From NCBI GenBank assembly GCA_034670065.1, contig JAXMOG010000004.1, forward strand, positions 1-64,000: DNA of 64,000 nt, read 5' to 3'. The stretch comes from Mesobacterium_A sp034670065. Its GTDB lineage: Bacteria > Pseudomonadota > Alphaproteobacteria > Rhodobacterales > Rhodobacteraceae. The notes beneath the pieces were generated by a model that ran no database searches, was not told the DNA's origin, and saw only the letters and a program-made list of their open reading frames with translations. This document shows, in pieces, positions 42,683 through 51,884 of this stretch (positions are counted from its first letter, which is position 1; each line of letters begins with the position of its first letter). The position numbers were made by a program, and so were the translations under genes.

Positions 42683-43521
42683 TTAAATTTCGCCACCATG
42701 TCCATGATTCCGGGGATCGTATGCAGCTGTTCTGCATGTGTGGGTTGGAAATATTGCTTCAGGGATCGCTGGCTCAATCCGCCAAGGATGGTGAAGTAAT
42801 ACATCTCGTATCCTGGCAACGCCGCGCAGGGGTGATACCCTTTGTCAATCAGCACGGTCGACCCGTCCATGATATGATAGGCATCGCCGGGTTCATTGTC
42901 TTCGCGCTGCAACATCTGAAGGCCGGACCCATAGTTCGGCCGGAAGCGGAAGTTATAGGTTTCATCGTGCCGGGTTTCATCTGGCAGACGATCCGTGTCG
43001 TGCTTGTGGCTTGGAAAACCAGACCAACCACCCTGCCCGACGGTGTAAAGCTCGCTCACCAGCAAACGGCCCACTTTGTCATGTTGGTTCGCGCCAAGGA
43101 TATGTTTGATCTTGCGGTGTGTTTTTGTCTCGTCAGACCCGTATTGGATAACGTCCAAGTCATCGGCACGCACATCAAACGGTTCCAGCACCTTGTCAAA
43201 TTTCGCACCGGCAATGAACGTCTCGGTCGTGTCTGTCAGGCAGGTGATGCGCACCTTGGCACCCACTGGAACATAGACACCTTCGGGCTCTCCGCCCCAG
43301 ACATCAACGCTGCGGTTGCCGAGGGCCGGATAGACGGCGCCATCGACATCCACGTCAACCGTACCGGTTGCTGGAACGATGCAGGTCTCATAGCCGGGCA
43401 CGGCGTATTCGAACACTTCGCCTTTGCGCAGCTTAACGATGTTGAAGTAGTTCAACGGCACCAACGCGTGATCCACATCCACGATCGGTGTATTGTGGTT
43501 TTCGTGGGGAGCAATATGCAT
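42679..43521 (-). CDS. iolB: 5-deoxy-glucuronate isomerase, 280 aa
   Basis: Isomerises 5-deoxy-D-glucuronate to 2-deoxy-5-keto-D-gluconate; double cupin. Family blocks: VPLNYFNIVKLRKGEVFEYA near 25, SVDVWGGEPEGVYVPVGAKV near 70, SGFPSHKHDTDRLPDETRHD near 167 (His-Lys-His metal site) and YHPCAALPGYEMYYFTILGG near 230. The ATG at 43521 follows AAAGGAGAG and gives the usual length; the frame is open further upstream but without family likeness. It lies 13 bp after iolC and overlaps iolJ by 4 bp. Confidence 0.94.
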   Translation of the reverse strand: MHIAPHENHNTPIVDVDHALVPLNYFNIVKLRKGEVFEYAVPGYETCIVPATGTVDVDVDGAVYPALGNRSVDVWGGEPEGVYVPVGAKVRITCLTDTTETFIAGAKFDKVLEPFDVRADDLDVIQYGSDETKTHRKIKHILGANQHDKVGRLLVSELYTVGQGGWSGFPSHKHDTDRLPDETRHDETYNFRFRPNYGSGLQMLQREDNEPGDAYHIMDGSTVLIDKGYHPCAALPGYEMYYFTILGGLSQRSLKQYFQPTHAEQLHTIPGIMDMVAKFK

Positions 43522-43534
43522 GCGCCTCTCCTTT

Positions 43535-44518
43535 TCAGGTTTCGGTTGGGCCGCTGCGCGAAGCCAGAAAGGCCTCAAGCTCGGCAGTGGTGGGCATCGC
43601 CCCGGCGCAACCGGGTTTGGACACGACGATAGATGCACAGGCGGACCCGCGCAGAACCGCATCACGCAACGAATGCCCAGTGGCAAGCGACGCCAGAAGC
43701 CCCGCCATGAAACTGTCACCAGCTCCGTTAGGTTTGACGGCAGTCGCAGGGTAGATGCCTGTGCGAATTTCTTCGCCATCACTGAATGTGATCGCCCCTT
43801 CGTGCCCCATCTTGTATATCACGATACGCCCGGACGTAGCGGCCAATTCGCGGGCCATATCCAGACCCTTGTCAATGCCACCCGCCATGAAGCCGAATTC
43901 TTCGTCATTACCGACGATCAGATCACTTTCATGCCCGGCACGAGTCAGAACATCGGATGCGACCTGCGGCGACGGCCAGGAATACGGGCGGTAATCGATG
44001 TCAAAAATCACCGGCAGCCCCGCCGCGCGGGCATGCTCAAACGCACAGAACGTGGCACTGCGCGAAGGTTCCGCTGCAAACACCGTGCCCGCTGTGATCA
44101 GCGCGCCAAACTGGCTGTAATCTACGGCAGCGGAATCCTCATCCGTCACCTGAAAATCCGCCGCGTTGTTACGATAGATCACGTTCTGAAAATCTTCGAT
44201 GCAGCTTTCGTACACCGCCAAAGAAGTGCGGTATTCACCGCTGACAGCGCGAATGTATTGCGTATCCACACCGTAGTCGCGCAGCCGGTTCACGCAAAAG
44301 CGCCCCACCGCATCATCTGAAACAGATGTGACCAAAGCCGATTGACTGCCCAGCTTGACCAGCCCGGCACAAATATTGGCCGATGACCCGCCCAAGTCTG
44401 CGCGGAACGTGGATGCGTCCTCGCTTTTGGTGCCGATTGGATCGGCAAACATATCCATGCCCGCCCGTCCGAAAACGGCAAAGTGATTGCGTTTAATTCC
44501 GTCCAGCAATGCACTCAT
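43535..44518 (-). CDS. iolC: 5-dehydro-2-deoxygluconokinase, 327 aa
   Basis: PfkB-family kinase phosphorylating 2-deoxy-5-keto-D-gluconate. Blocks: FAVFGRAGMDMFADPIG at the start (the IolC hallmark), ADLGGSSANICAGLVKLG near 45 and VKPNGAGDSFMAGLLASLAT near 265 (AGDSF catalytic loop), with the ending SKPGCAGAMPT seen in IolC proteins. The ATG at 44518 shares one base with the iolD stop (TAATG), which fixes the start against an upstream ATG at 44557. Note that an IolB-IolC order with iolJ behind matches other alphaproteobacterial clusters. Confidence 0.94.
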   Translation of the reverse strand: MSALLDGIKRNHFAVFGRAGMDMFADPIGTKSEDASTFRADLGGSSANICAGLVKLGSQSALVTSVSDDAVGRFCVNRLRDYGVDTQYIRAVSGEYRTSLAVYESCIEDFQNVIYRNNAADFQVTDEDSAAVDYSQFGALITAGTVFAAEPSRSATFCAFEHARAAGLPVIFDIDYRPYSWPSPQVASDVLTRAGHESDLIVGNDEEFGFMAGGIDKGLDMARELAATSGRIVIYKMGHEGAITFSDGEEIRTGIYPATAVKPNGAGDSFMAGLLASLATGHSLRDAVLRGSACASIVVSKPGCAGAMPTTAELEAFLASRSGPTET

Positions 44519-46386
44519 TACACGCCCCTCCGCTGTTTGATCCGGTTGGATTCCCACTCCTCATGGGCCCGGCGTACGTCTTCATCCCCGGTGATATGGG
44601 GGGTTCCAACCTCCCACCAGGCGTGCCCTTTGTCTGTCCAGCCCTGATACGGGTCTACGTCCATGACAATCACACTGGTCTTGTCTGAGGCTTTGGCGCG
44701 CTTGAACGCCTCGCCCAATTCTTCTGGGTTGGCCACCCGTTCCGCCGCCGCGCCCATCGAGGCGGCATGGGCCACAAAATCAACGGCAAAGGGGTCAGGA
44801 ATTGTTGGGCAATCTGCCAACAGGTTGTTGAAGCTTTCGTTGCCTGTGTTGTTCTGCAACTTGTTGATGACCGCAAATCCGCCATTATCCAGAACCAGCA
44901 CGATCATCTTCTTCGCGCTCAACACGCTGGAATAAATGTCAGAGTTCAACAACATGTATGAACCGTCACCACAGAAGGTGATCACATCCTGCTCTGGCTC
45001 ACGCTCCGCTTGGGCGATACGAGCCCCCCAAGCGCCCGCAATCTCGTATCCCATGCAGGAAAACCCAAACTCCACATCAACAGTACCGACATCCAGCGTG
45101 CGCCAGTTGGCGGTGACCTCGGCAGGCAAACCACCCGCAGCAGCAACGATCCGGTCTCGGCTGTCACATAGCGCGTTCACCACCCCAATGGCTTGAGCAT
45201 AAGAATTGGGTCGATTGCCGCTGGAAACATTGTCCGCAACATAGGCATCCCACGTGGCACGCTGTTCGCGGGCAAAGCTGATCCACGTATCCGGCGCCGT
45301 ATAGTCCAGTGCCTGCGTTAGGGCGGCCAAAGACAGCTTCGCATCCCCAACAACAGGTCGCGCCATATGCTTGCCCGCGTCATGGCGCGCGGCGTTCAAC
45401 GCAATGAACTGCGCATCGCCAGCAAACGCGGTCCATGAGCCGGTTGTGAAGTCCTGCAATCGCGTGCCCACGGCAACAATGACATCCGCCTTTTCAGCAA
45501 TGGCATTTGCACTGTCAGACCCAGTCACCCCAATCGGGCCAATGTTCAGCGGGTGCGTGGCAATCAGATTGGCGCGTCCGGCAATGGTTTCCACCACGGG
45601 AATCTGATGCGCCTCTGCAAAGGCGGTCAGCTGCTCTACCGCGCGCGAATACTGCACCCCACCGCCGGCAATTATCATTGGGCGTTCGGCCTTGGATAAG
45701 AGCGCAACCGCATCAGCGATTTCAGCCGGGTCCGGCGCCTGACGGCGGATGCGATGCACCTTCTTGTCAAAGAACTTGGTCGGGTAATCATAGGTCCAAC
45801 CCTGCACATCCTGCGGAAGCGCAAGAAACGCCGGGCCGCAATCGGCCGGGTCCAGCATTGTCGCAATCGCATTGGGGAGTGACTGGATCACCTGTGCAGG
45901 ATGGCAGATACGATCCCAATACCGAACCACCGGCTTGAACGCATCATTCACGCCAAAGGTTGGATCGTTGAAATTCTCCATCTGCTGCAACACCGGATCG
46001 GGCAGACGGGTTAAAAACGTGTCCCCGCACAGCATCAGCATCGGCAAACGGTTGGCATGGGCCAACCCTGCCGCCGTCAGAAGATTCGCCGTGCCGGGCC
46101 CGGCACTGGCGGTGCAAAACATGAAACGCTGACGCAACCACTGCTTGGCATAGCCTGCAGCAGCGAACCCCATGCTCTGTTCGTTTTGGCCGCGATACAG
46201 CGGAAGCTCTGCACGAACCGTGTTCAACGCCTCGCCCAGGCAAGTGACGTTGCCGTGGCCAAAAATTCCGAAACCCCCGCCACACAAACGCATCTCTTGG
46301 CCATCAATTTCAATGAATTGATTTGAGAGCCAACGAATGATCGCCTGCGCGGTGGTCAGCCGGACCGTGTCTTGTGTTGCGGCCAT
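44518..46386 (-). CDS. iolD: 3D-(3,5/4)-trihydroxycyclohexane-1,2-dione hydrolase, 622 aa
   Basis: Thiamine-diphosphate enzyme that opens the inositol-derived ring to 5-deoxy-glucuronate. N-terminal pyrimidine domain (FGIFGHGNVTCLGEALN, with the conserved Glu in LYRGQNEQSMGFAAAGYAKQ). The central domain has MIIAGGGVQYSRA, and the C-terminal ThDP motif is FCGDGSYMLLNSDIYSSVLS, continued by VLDNGGFAVINKLQ (the GDG...NN magnesium site). The ATG at 46386 gives the family length; the open frame to 46614 would overlap the opposite iolG gene and its operator. First gene of the iolDCBJ operon; the palindrome 46477-46492 lies 91 bp upstream. Confidence 0.95.
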   Translation of the reverse strand: MAATQDTVRLTTAQAIIRWLSNQFIEIDGQEMRLCGGGFGIFGHGNVTCLGEALNTVRAELPLYRGQNEQSMGFAAAGYAKQWLRQRFMFCTASAGPGTANLLTAAGLAHANRLPMLMLCGDTFLTRLPDPVLQQMENFNDPTFGVNDAFKPVVRYWDRICHPAQVIQSLPNAIATMLDPADCGPAFLALPQDVQGWTYDYPTKFFDKKVHRIRRQAPDPAEIADAVALLSKAERPMIIAGGGVQYSRAVEQLTAFAEAHQIPVVETIAGRANLIATHPLNIGPIGVTGSDSANAIAEKADVIVAVGTRLQDFTTGSWTAFAGDAQFIALNAARHDAGKHMARPVVGDAKLSLAALTQALDYTAPDTWISFAREQRATWDAYVADNVSSGNRPNSYAQAIGVVNALCDSRDRIVAAAGGLPAEVTANWRTLDVGTVDVEFGFSCMGYEIAGAWGARIAQAEREPEQDVITFCGDGSYMLLNSDIYSSVLSAKKMIVLVLDNGGFAVINKLQNNTGNESFNNLLADCPTIPDPFAVDFVAHAASMGAAAERVANPEELGEAFKRAKASDKTSVIVMDVDPYQGWTDKGHAWWEVGTPHITGDEDVRRAHEEWESNRIKQRRGV

Positions 46387-46476
46387 TTCTGCTTGTCCCT
46401 TTTGGAAATTCGGCTGCAAAATTTCGGCGTGTTGACGAAAGCAGCTTGCGGCAATTCGATTCCCAAGATACAAATT

Positions 46477-46492
46477 TTGCAACCGGTTGCAA
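46477..46492. promoter_or_regulatory. LacI-type operator, copy 1 (iolD / iolG promoter region)
   Basis: Perfect 16-bp palindrome TTGCAACCGGTTGCAA with the central CG step typical of LacI/PurR-family sites. It lies 91 bp upstream of iolD and 28 bp upstream of the iolG-like ATG, so it can control both directions. An identical copy is at 50814-50829 next to the LacI gene. Confidence 0.85.
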
Positions 46493-46519
46493 GCCGTATT
46501 ACGATTTGGGAGGATCGAC

Positions 46520-47626
46520 ATGGGGAAGCAGATAGGTATCGGCATCCTTGGCGGAGGATACATGGGCAAGGCCCATGCTGTGGCCATGTCTTCGGTTGGC
46601 GCGGTTTTTAACACCGGTCTGCGCCCCCGACTGGAAATGGTTTGCGCCTCCAGCCCGGAAAGTGCCGAGCGTTATCGTACCGCCTATGGGTTCGCCCGCG
46701 CAACGCATGATTGGAAGGCTTTGGTTGCCGACCCTGCGGTCGAAGCCATCGTCATCGCCACACCGCAATCCACCCATCGCGAAATCGCCGAAGCCGCATT
46801 TGCCCTTGGCAAACCGGTTCTGTGCGAAAAGCCTTTGGGCGCCAGCCTTGATGACAGCACCGCCATGGTCGCTGCCGCCGAAACCTCGAACACGACAAAC
46901 ATGGTGGGTTTTAACTACATCCGCACCCCTGCCAGCCAATATGCCCGGCAATTGCTGGAAACCGGCAAAATCGGCCAGGTCACATGGTTTCGCGGTGAAC
47001 ATACCGAAGATTTTTACGCCAATCCGCAAACCCCTGCCAGCTGGCGGACCAGCGGCATGGCCAACGGAACACTGGGTGATCTGGCGCCACATATGGTCAA
47101 CGCAGCACTGGCCCTATTGGGGCCAATTACGCGGGTGATGGGCACGCATGAAACAGTGCACGAGATCAGACCGGGCGGAACAGTCACCAATGATGACCAT
47201 GCGCAGATGATGTGCCGTTTCGAAAATGGCGCGATGGGACAGATGTATTTCTCGCGTATCGCCAGCGGGCGCAAGATGGGCTATGCCTATGAAATCACAG
47301 GCACAAAAGGCGCAATCCGGTTTGATCAAGAAGATCAGAACGCGATTTGGCTATACCTGATGGATGATCCCGAGGCCGAGCGCGGCTTTCGCAAGATTTT
47401 GACCGGCCCCGCACATCCGGACTATGCGCCGTTTTGCCAAGGCCCGGGCCACGGCACCGGCTATCAGGATCAGATCATCATCGAAGCCCGTGACTTTCTG
47501 CAAGCGATCGAAACAGGCCAACCCGTTTGGCCCACATTCCGAGACGGGCACGAGGTGAACCGCGTGATCGCTGCCGCGATTGCATCTTCCCAGCAGGAAG
47601 CCTGGCAAGATATTTCGAACTTCTGA
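46520..47626 (+). CDS. iolG: Gfo/Idh/MocA oxidoreductase, probable inositol 2-dehydrogenase, 368 aa
   Basis: NAD-dependent oxidation of an inositol to inosose. Rossmann motif GIGILGGGYMGKAHAVAM at 5-22 and the family motif LCEKPLGASLDDS near 97. The substrate domain has FRGEHTEDFYANPQTPASWR near 160 and DLAPHMVNAALALLG near 185 (DxxxH catalytic pair). GGGAGG precedes the ATG at 46520, 28 bp after the operator. Two dehydrogenases of this family occur in the operon, so they may act on different inositol isomers (myo-, scyllo- or chiro-); which is which cannot be told. First gene of a three-gene operon. Confidence 0.85.
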   Translation: MGKQIGIGILGGGYMGKAHAVAMSSVGAVFNTGLRPRLEMVCASSPESAERYRTAYGFARATHDWKALVADPAVEAIVIATPQSTHREIAEAAFALGKPVLCEKPLGASLDDSTAMVAAAETSNTTNMVGFNYIRTPASQYARQLLETGKIGQVTWFRGEHTEDFYANPQTPASWRTSGMANGTLGDLAPHMVNAALALLGPITRVMGTHETVHEIRPGGTVTNDDHAQMMCRFENGAMGQMYFSRIASGRKMGYAYEITGTKGAIRFDQEDQNAIWLYLMDDPEAERGFRKILTGPAHPDYAPFCQGPGHGTGYQDQIIIEARDFLQAIETGQPVWPTFRDGHEVNRVIAAAIASSQQEAWQDISNF

Positions 47627-47645
47627 GCTTGGGAGATACCGCCAG

Positions 47646-48539
47646 ATGACACTTAAAATTGGCAATGCGCCCTGCTCATGGGGTGTTGAATTTGCAAATG
47701 ATCCGCGCAATCCGTCCTGGCAATCCGTTCTGCAGGATTGCGCAAAGGCTGGTTACAAGGGCATCGAACTTGGCCCTGTTGGCTATATGCCTGAAGACCC
47801 GGCCATATTGGCCGACGCCTTGGCTGAGAACGCGCTGGAACTGATCGGGGGCGTGGTGTTTCGCCCCTATCATGACCCGGACGCGTGGCACGATGTTCTG
47901 GACGCCACCCATCGCACTGCCAGCGCTTTGAAGGCCCATGGCGCTCAACACTTGGTGCTGATTGATTCCATCTCGCCCCGCCGAGCCCCCACAGCCGGAC
48001 GCGCGACCGAGGCAGAGCAAATGGACCAAGCGGAATGGGCCGCTTACCGTGATCGCATCGCTGAATCCGCAAGGATCGGCGCCGAAGAATACGGGCTGAC
48101 GGTTGGCATTCATGCCCATGCCGGGGGCTTCATGGATTTCGAACCAGAGCTGGAACGCTTGCTGGATGAAGTGGATGAAAGCATTCTGAAAATCTGCTTT
48201 GACACGGGCCACCATTCCTATGCAGGTTTTGACCCTGTCGCCTTTATGAAACGGCACATTGATCGAATTTCCTATATGCACTTCAAAGACATAGCTCCAA
48301 AAGTGAAAGCAGAGGTCATTGCCAATCGCACCGGGTTTTATGACGCCTGCGGTCAAGGCATTTTCTGCAATCTGGGTGACGGCGATGTGGACTTTGCTGC
48401 CGTACGTCAGGTCTTGCTGGACGCAGGATTTTCGGGGTGGTGCACCGTTGAACAGGATTGCGATCCAACCTTGGCGCCCGATCCGATTGGCGATGCGCGA
48501 AAAAACAGAGAATACTTAGAATCCATCGGTTTCAGCTAA
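47646..48539 (+). CDS. TIM-barrel sugar isomerase/dehydratase of the inositol cluster (IolE/IolI-like), 297 aa
   Basis: Xylose-isomerase-like barrel. KIGNAPCSWGVEFANDPRNP at the start is the mark of a subgroup found in iol clusters. Metal ligands: GLTVGIHAHAGGFMDFEPE (His, Glu), KICFDTGHHSYAGFDP (Asp, His), SYMHFKDIAPK (His) and GWCTVEQDCDPT (Glu). It is either inosose dehydratase (IolE) or inosose isomerase (IolI). No other IolE candidate is in the window, so it may carry the dehydratase step that feeds IolD. GGGAGA before the ATG; 19 bp after the iolG-like gene and 13 bp before the next. Confidence 0.85.
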   Translation: MTLKIGNAPCSWGVEFANDPRNPSWQSVLQDCAKAGYKGIELGPVGYMPEDPAILADALAENALELIGGVVFRPYHDPDAWHDVLDATHRTASALKAHGAQHLVLIDSISPRRAPTAGRATEAEQMDQAEWAAYRDRIAESARIGAEEYGLTVGIHAHAGGFMDFEPELERLLDEVDESILKICFDTGHHSYAGFDPVAFMKRHIDRISYMHFKDIAPKVKAEVIANRTGFYDACGQGIFCNLGDGDVDFAAVRQVLLDAGFSGWCTVEQDCDPTLAPDPIGDARKNREYLESIGFS

Positions 48540-48552
48540 GGAGAGCCGGGCC

Positions 48553-49710
48553 ATGAAAAAACTGAAATGGGGCATGATCGGCGGCGGCGAAGGCAGCCAA
48601 ATCGGGCCAGCGCACCGCTTGGGCGCCGGGCTGGACGGAGCATTTGAGTTCGTTGCAGGCGCATTGGACCACCGGCCCGAAGCCGGGCGCGACTATGGTC
48701 AGCGGTTAGGCCTGGCCGCTGATCGCGCCTATGGCGATTGGCAGGAAATGCTGGCCGGGGAATCCGCACGCGAAGACCGTGTAGATTTGGTGACTGTGGC
48801 AACGCCCAACGCCACGCATTTTGCGATCACAAAGGCCTATCTGGAGGCCGGGTTTCATGTGCTGTGCGAAAAGCCCATGACGATGACCGTCGAAGAAGGC
48901 GAAGAAATCGTCAAGCTGTCCCAGAAAACAGGGCGAATTTGCGCGGTAAACTACGGGTATTCGGGGTATTCTTTGGTTCGCCATATGCGGGCGATGGTGC
49001 AGCGGGGTGACTTGGGCCGCATTCGTTTGGTCAAGGCCGAGTTCGCGCATGGCCATCACGCGGATGCAGCAGATGCCGACAATCCGCGCGTGCGCTGGCG
49101 CTACGATCCGGCACAAGCCGGGGTGTCGGCGCAGTTCGCAGATTGCGGAATTCACGCGCTTCACATGGCGTCTTTCGTTCTGCAGCAAGAGGTTTCAAAG
49201 CTATCGGCGGATACGGTCAGCTGTATTCAGAGCCGCGAATTAGAAGATGATGCGATGGTTAATTTGCGGTTCGACGGTGGTGCCGTTGGGCGGTTGTGGA
49301 CCAGTTCGGTCGCCATTGGCCGTCAACACGGCCTGACACTGCAGGTCTTTGGCGAAAAAGGCGGACTTCGCTGGTCCCAGGAACAGCCAAACCAATTGTA
49401 CTGGATGCCGCTGGGTGAACGGTTGCAAGTGATTGAACGTGGCGAAGCCAATTTGAGCCCCGAAGCGGACAGAACAACCCGTGTAACGGTTGGCCATGCC
49501 GAAGGCATGCCGCTGGCATTTGCGAATATTTACAGCGACTTAGCAGAAGCTATTCGTGCACAAAAAGAGGATCGGCCAATGGATCCTGCAGCCAATCTTT
49601 ATCCACGTGCCGAGGATGGATTGCGCTCAATGGCGGCTGTTGTTGCGGTTGCGCAAAGCGGCAAAAACAACGGCGAATGGCTGGACGCCCGTCCACCGAT
49701 GTTTCGCTGA
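48553..49710 (+). CDS. Second Gfo/Idh/MocA oxidoreductase of the inositol operon, 385 aa
   Basis: NAD(P)-binding start WGMIGGGEGSQIGPAHRLGA at 5-24, a variant with E-G-S in the nucleotide loop. Family motif HVLCEKPMTMTVEEGEEI near 98; substrate part with FADCGIHALHMASFVLQQEV near 195 and the GQHGLTL-type strand (AIGRQHGLTLQVFGEKGGL) near 255. It belongs to the longer branch of the family often found beside inositol or amino-sugar genes. AAGGAG lies before the ATG. It probably handles another inositol isomer or a keto-inositol reduction; substrate not decided. Last gene of the three-gene operon, convergent with lacI-type regulator gene 23 bp away. Confidence 0.85.
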   Translation: MKKLKWGMIGGGEGSQIGPAHRLGAGLDGAFEFVAGALDHRPEAGRDYGQRLGLAADRAYGDWQEMLAGESAREDRVDLVTVATPNATHFAITKAYLEAGFHVLCEKPMTMTVEEGEEIVKLSQKTGRICAVNYGYSGYSLVRHMRAMVQRGDLGRIRLVKAEFAHGHHADAADADNPRVRWRYDPAQAGVSAQFADCGIHALHMASFVLQQEVSKLSADTVSCIQSRELEDDAMVNLRFDGGAVGRLWTSSVAIGRQHGLTLQVFGEKGGLRWSQEQPNQLYWMPLGERLQVIERGEANLSPEADRTTRVTVGHAEGMPLAFANIYSDLAEAIRAQKEDRPMDPAANLYPRAEDGLRSMAAVVAVAQSGKNNGEWLDARPPMFR

Positions 49711-49732
49711 CGTCAAAAAACTGAAAGCGGGG

Positions 49733-50734
49733 CTATTTGATACGCGGTATCAGTGTGCCCCGCTCCACAACAGATAGCGGGAATATCCGTGCTTCTGGAT
49801 ACCGATCAGGCTCATCCAGCATTGCCACCATCAACTCGATCGACGACGTGACGATCTCGCGGATGGGCTGGTGGATTGTGGTCAGATCATTGCTTTCCCA
49901 ACGTGCCATTTCCATGTCGTTCATGCCGATGACACCAACGTCATTCGGGCAGGATAATCCGCTGTCGCGAATGGCGGAAACTGCGCCAATCGACAAAACG
50001 TCATCCCCGCAGAAATAGGCCTGCGCCGGAGTGTTCTTTAGCAGGCGCAGCATCTCGCGCCGCCCAGCATAGAAAGAATACGCATCGGCAAATGAATAGG
50101 TTGTTTTGATTTTAGGATGCGCCGCCATTTCGGACATGAATCCTGTGTAGCGGTCTTGTGTACTGGTGGCCGTATCCGGCCCGCCCAAAAAGGCCACATG
50201 GGTGTGCCCCCGCGCAACCAGTTCGCGCGCAGCCATCCGCCCACATTCCACGTTATCAACCCCCACAACATGCACCTGAAGAGCCGCAGCAGAGCGACCA
50301 AAGGAATGCACAACAGGCACACCGGCATCCCGGAACGCCCTGGCAAACTCTGTTGGCAACGTAGATGATGCCACAACCACCCCGTCCACCGAATACTGCT
50401 TCAGCATTCGAACAGAGTTTTCAGGATTTTTTTCTTCGGTCAGGTTCACCAGCAATGGGCGCAGCCCGCGGTCTTGAAGACCGCGTGTGAACAGATCGAA
50501 CACTTCCAGAAAGATCGGGTTGTGAAAGTTGTCAGACACCAAGCCAATAAGCTTTGTGCGCCCAGTTGTAAGTGATGAGGCCAAGGCGTTTGGGCTGTAA
50601 CCCAAGTCACGCGCCGCCTTTTCAACCTTCCGCCGCATTTTGGCAGATACAGACGCCCCATCCGTGAAGGTACGTGAAACCGCGGAACGGGAAACCCCTG
50701 CGCGTTCAGCAACCTCCTTCAATGTGACGGCCAT
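49733..50734 (-). CDS. LacI-family transcriptional regulator, 333 aa
   Basis: Helix-turn-helix at 4-25 (TLKEVAERAGVSRSAVSRTF), then the hinge helix (SPNALASSLTTGRTKLIGLV) and a periplasmic-binding-protein-like effector domain from about 60 to the end (VSDNFHNPIFLEVFDLFTRG). The ATG at 50734 is the natural start. It is divergent from the inositol-type ABC transporter, and an identical palindrome lies in this region and in the iolD/iolG promoter region. This regulator is therefore the best candidate for an inositol-pathway repressor (inference). The hinge residues that insert at the central CG step of such operators are present (Ala-Leu-Ala-Ser-Ser). Confidence 0.93.
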   Translation of the reverse strand: MAVTLKEVAERAGVSRSAVSRTFTDGASVSAKMRRKVEKAARDLGYSPNALASSLTTGRTKLIGLVSDNFHNPIFLEVFDLFTRGLQDRGLRPLLVNLTEEKNPENSVRMLKQYSVDGVVVASSTLPTEFARAFRDAGVPVVHSFGRSAAALQVHVVGVDNVECGRMAARELVARGHTHVAFLGGPDTATSTQDRYTGFMSEMAAHPKIKTTYSFADAYSFYAGRREMLRLLKNTPAQAYFCGDDVLSIGAVSAIRDSGLSCPNDVGVIGMNDMEMARWESNDLTTIHQPIREIVTSSIELMVAMLDEPDRYPEARIFPLSVVERGTLIPRIK

Positions 50735-50813
50735 TGTCTTACCTCCCTATTCGTCTGGCAGCGCTCATACCCTGCTTTTCATCGAAATGCAGCATGAAAC
50801 ACAATTCACCCGT

Positions 50814-50829
50814 TTGCAACCGGTTGCAA
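50814..50829. promoter_or_regulatory. LacI-type operator, copy 2 (regulator / ABC transporter promoter region)
   Basis: The same perfect palindrome TTGCAACCGGTTGCAA as at 46477-46492, here 80 bp upstream of the LacI-type gene and 88 bp upstream of the binding-protein ATG. It suggests autoregulation plus control of the transporter. Confidence 0.85.
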
Positions 50830-50916
50830 AAATTTCTGCGATGTGCTTTATCATGAATCGGAGAGACGCTGAAACGGCTCTTTCGCCATTTGAACGGCAC
50901 GATTTGGGAGGACAAT

Positions 50917-51867
50917 ATGTCATCATTCACTACAAAACTGGTGCTAGCGGCAGCTGTGGCTGCGGCACCGTTAATGGCTGCGACTGCAGTGCAAGCTGAA
51001 GGCGAGAAGTATATTCTTGTCAGCCACGCACCTGACAGCGACAGCTGGTGGAACACAATCAAAAACGGTCTGGCCCTCGCGGGTGAACAGATGGACGTTG
51101 AAGTTGAATACCGCAACCCGCCCACCGGCGATTTGGCCGACATGGCACGGATCATCGAGCAGGCAGCGGCATCCGGCCCTAACGGCATCATCACCACCCT
51201 GTCGGACTATGATGTTCTGTCCGGTCCGATCCAGGCAGCTGTCGACAGCGGTGTCGATGTCATCATCATGAACTCCGGCACGCCTGATCAGGCGCGCGAA
51301 GTTGGCGCTCTGATGTATGTCGGCCAGCCTGAATACGATGCGGGTTACGCTGCAGGTCTGCGCGCCAAAGGTGACGGCGTTGGGTCCTTCCTGTGTGTAA
51401 ACCACTACATCAGCTCGCCATCTTCGACAGAGCGTTGCCAGGGCTTCGCCGATGGTCTGGGTATCGAACTGGGCAACCAGATGATCGACTCCGGTCAAGA
51501 CCCTTCGGAAATCAAAAACAAAGTTCTGGCCTATCTTTCGGCCAATCCTGAAACCGACGCGATCCTGACGCTTGGACCGACCTCGGCCGATCCAACAATG
51601 TTGGCATTGGACGAAAACGGCATGGCTGGTGACATCTATTTCGGCACCTTCGACCTTGGTGAAGAAATCGTAAAAGGCCTGAAGGCCGGTGTCATCAACT
51701 GGGGCATTGATCAGCAGCCATTCCTGCAGGCTTACCTGCCGGTTGTGGTTATGACCAACTACCACCGTTATGGCGTTCTGCCAGGCAACAACATCAACTC
51801 GGGCCCAGGTTTTGTTACCGCAGACGGTCTTGAGAAGGTTGAAGCGTTCGCGGGCGAATACCGCTAA
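50917..51867 (+). CDS. Sugar/inositol ABC transporter substrate-binding protein (RbsB-like), 316 aa
   Basis: Periplasmic binding protein of the CUT2 (ribose/inositol) type. Signal peptide MSSFTTKLVLAAAVAAAPLM, cleaved after VQA. Two Rossmann-like lobes: YILVSHAPDSDSWWNTIKNG at the start, DVIIMNSGTPDQAREVGALM near 115 and INWGIDQQPFLQAYLPVVVM near 265. GGGAGG stands before the ATG at 50917; an upstream ATG at 50890 is less suitable. Inositol as ligand is inferred from the shared operator and surrounding iol genes. A strong stem-loop follows, setting it apart from the permease and ATPase genes. Confidence 0.9.
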   Translation: MSSFTTKLVLAAAVAAAPLMAATAVQAEGEKYILVSHAPDSDSWWNTIKNGLALAGEQMDVEVEYRNPPTGDLADMARIIEQAAASGPNGIITTLSDYDVLSGPIQAAVDSGVDVIIMNSGTPDQAREVGALMYVGQPEYDAGYAAGLRAKGDGVGSFLCVNHYISSPSSTERCQGFADGLGIELGNQMIDSGQDPSEIKNKVLAYLSANPETDAILTLGPTSADPTMLALDENGMAGDIYFGTFDLGEEIVKGLKAGVINWGIDQQPFLQAYLPVVVMTNYHRYGVLPGNNINSGPGFVTADGLEKVEAFAGEYR

Positions 51868-51884
51868 TCACGTCACGTAAATCC

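Noticed and set aside
42643..43632. 329-codon plus-strand frame across iolB
   Set aside because: Antisense shadow of iolB, whose cupin motifs are intact on the other strand.
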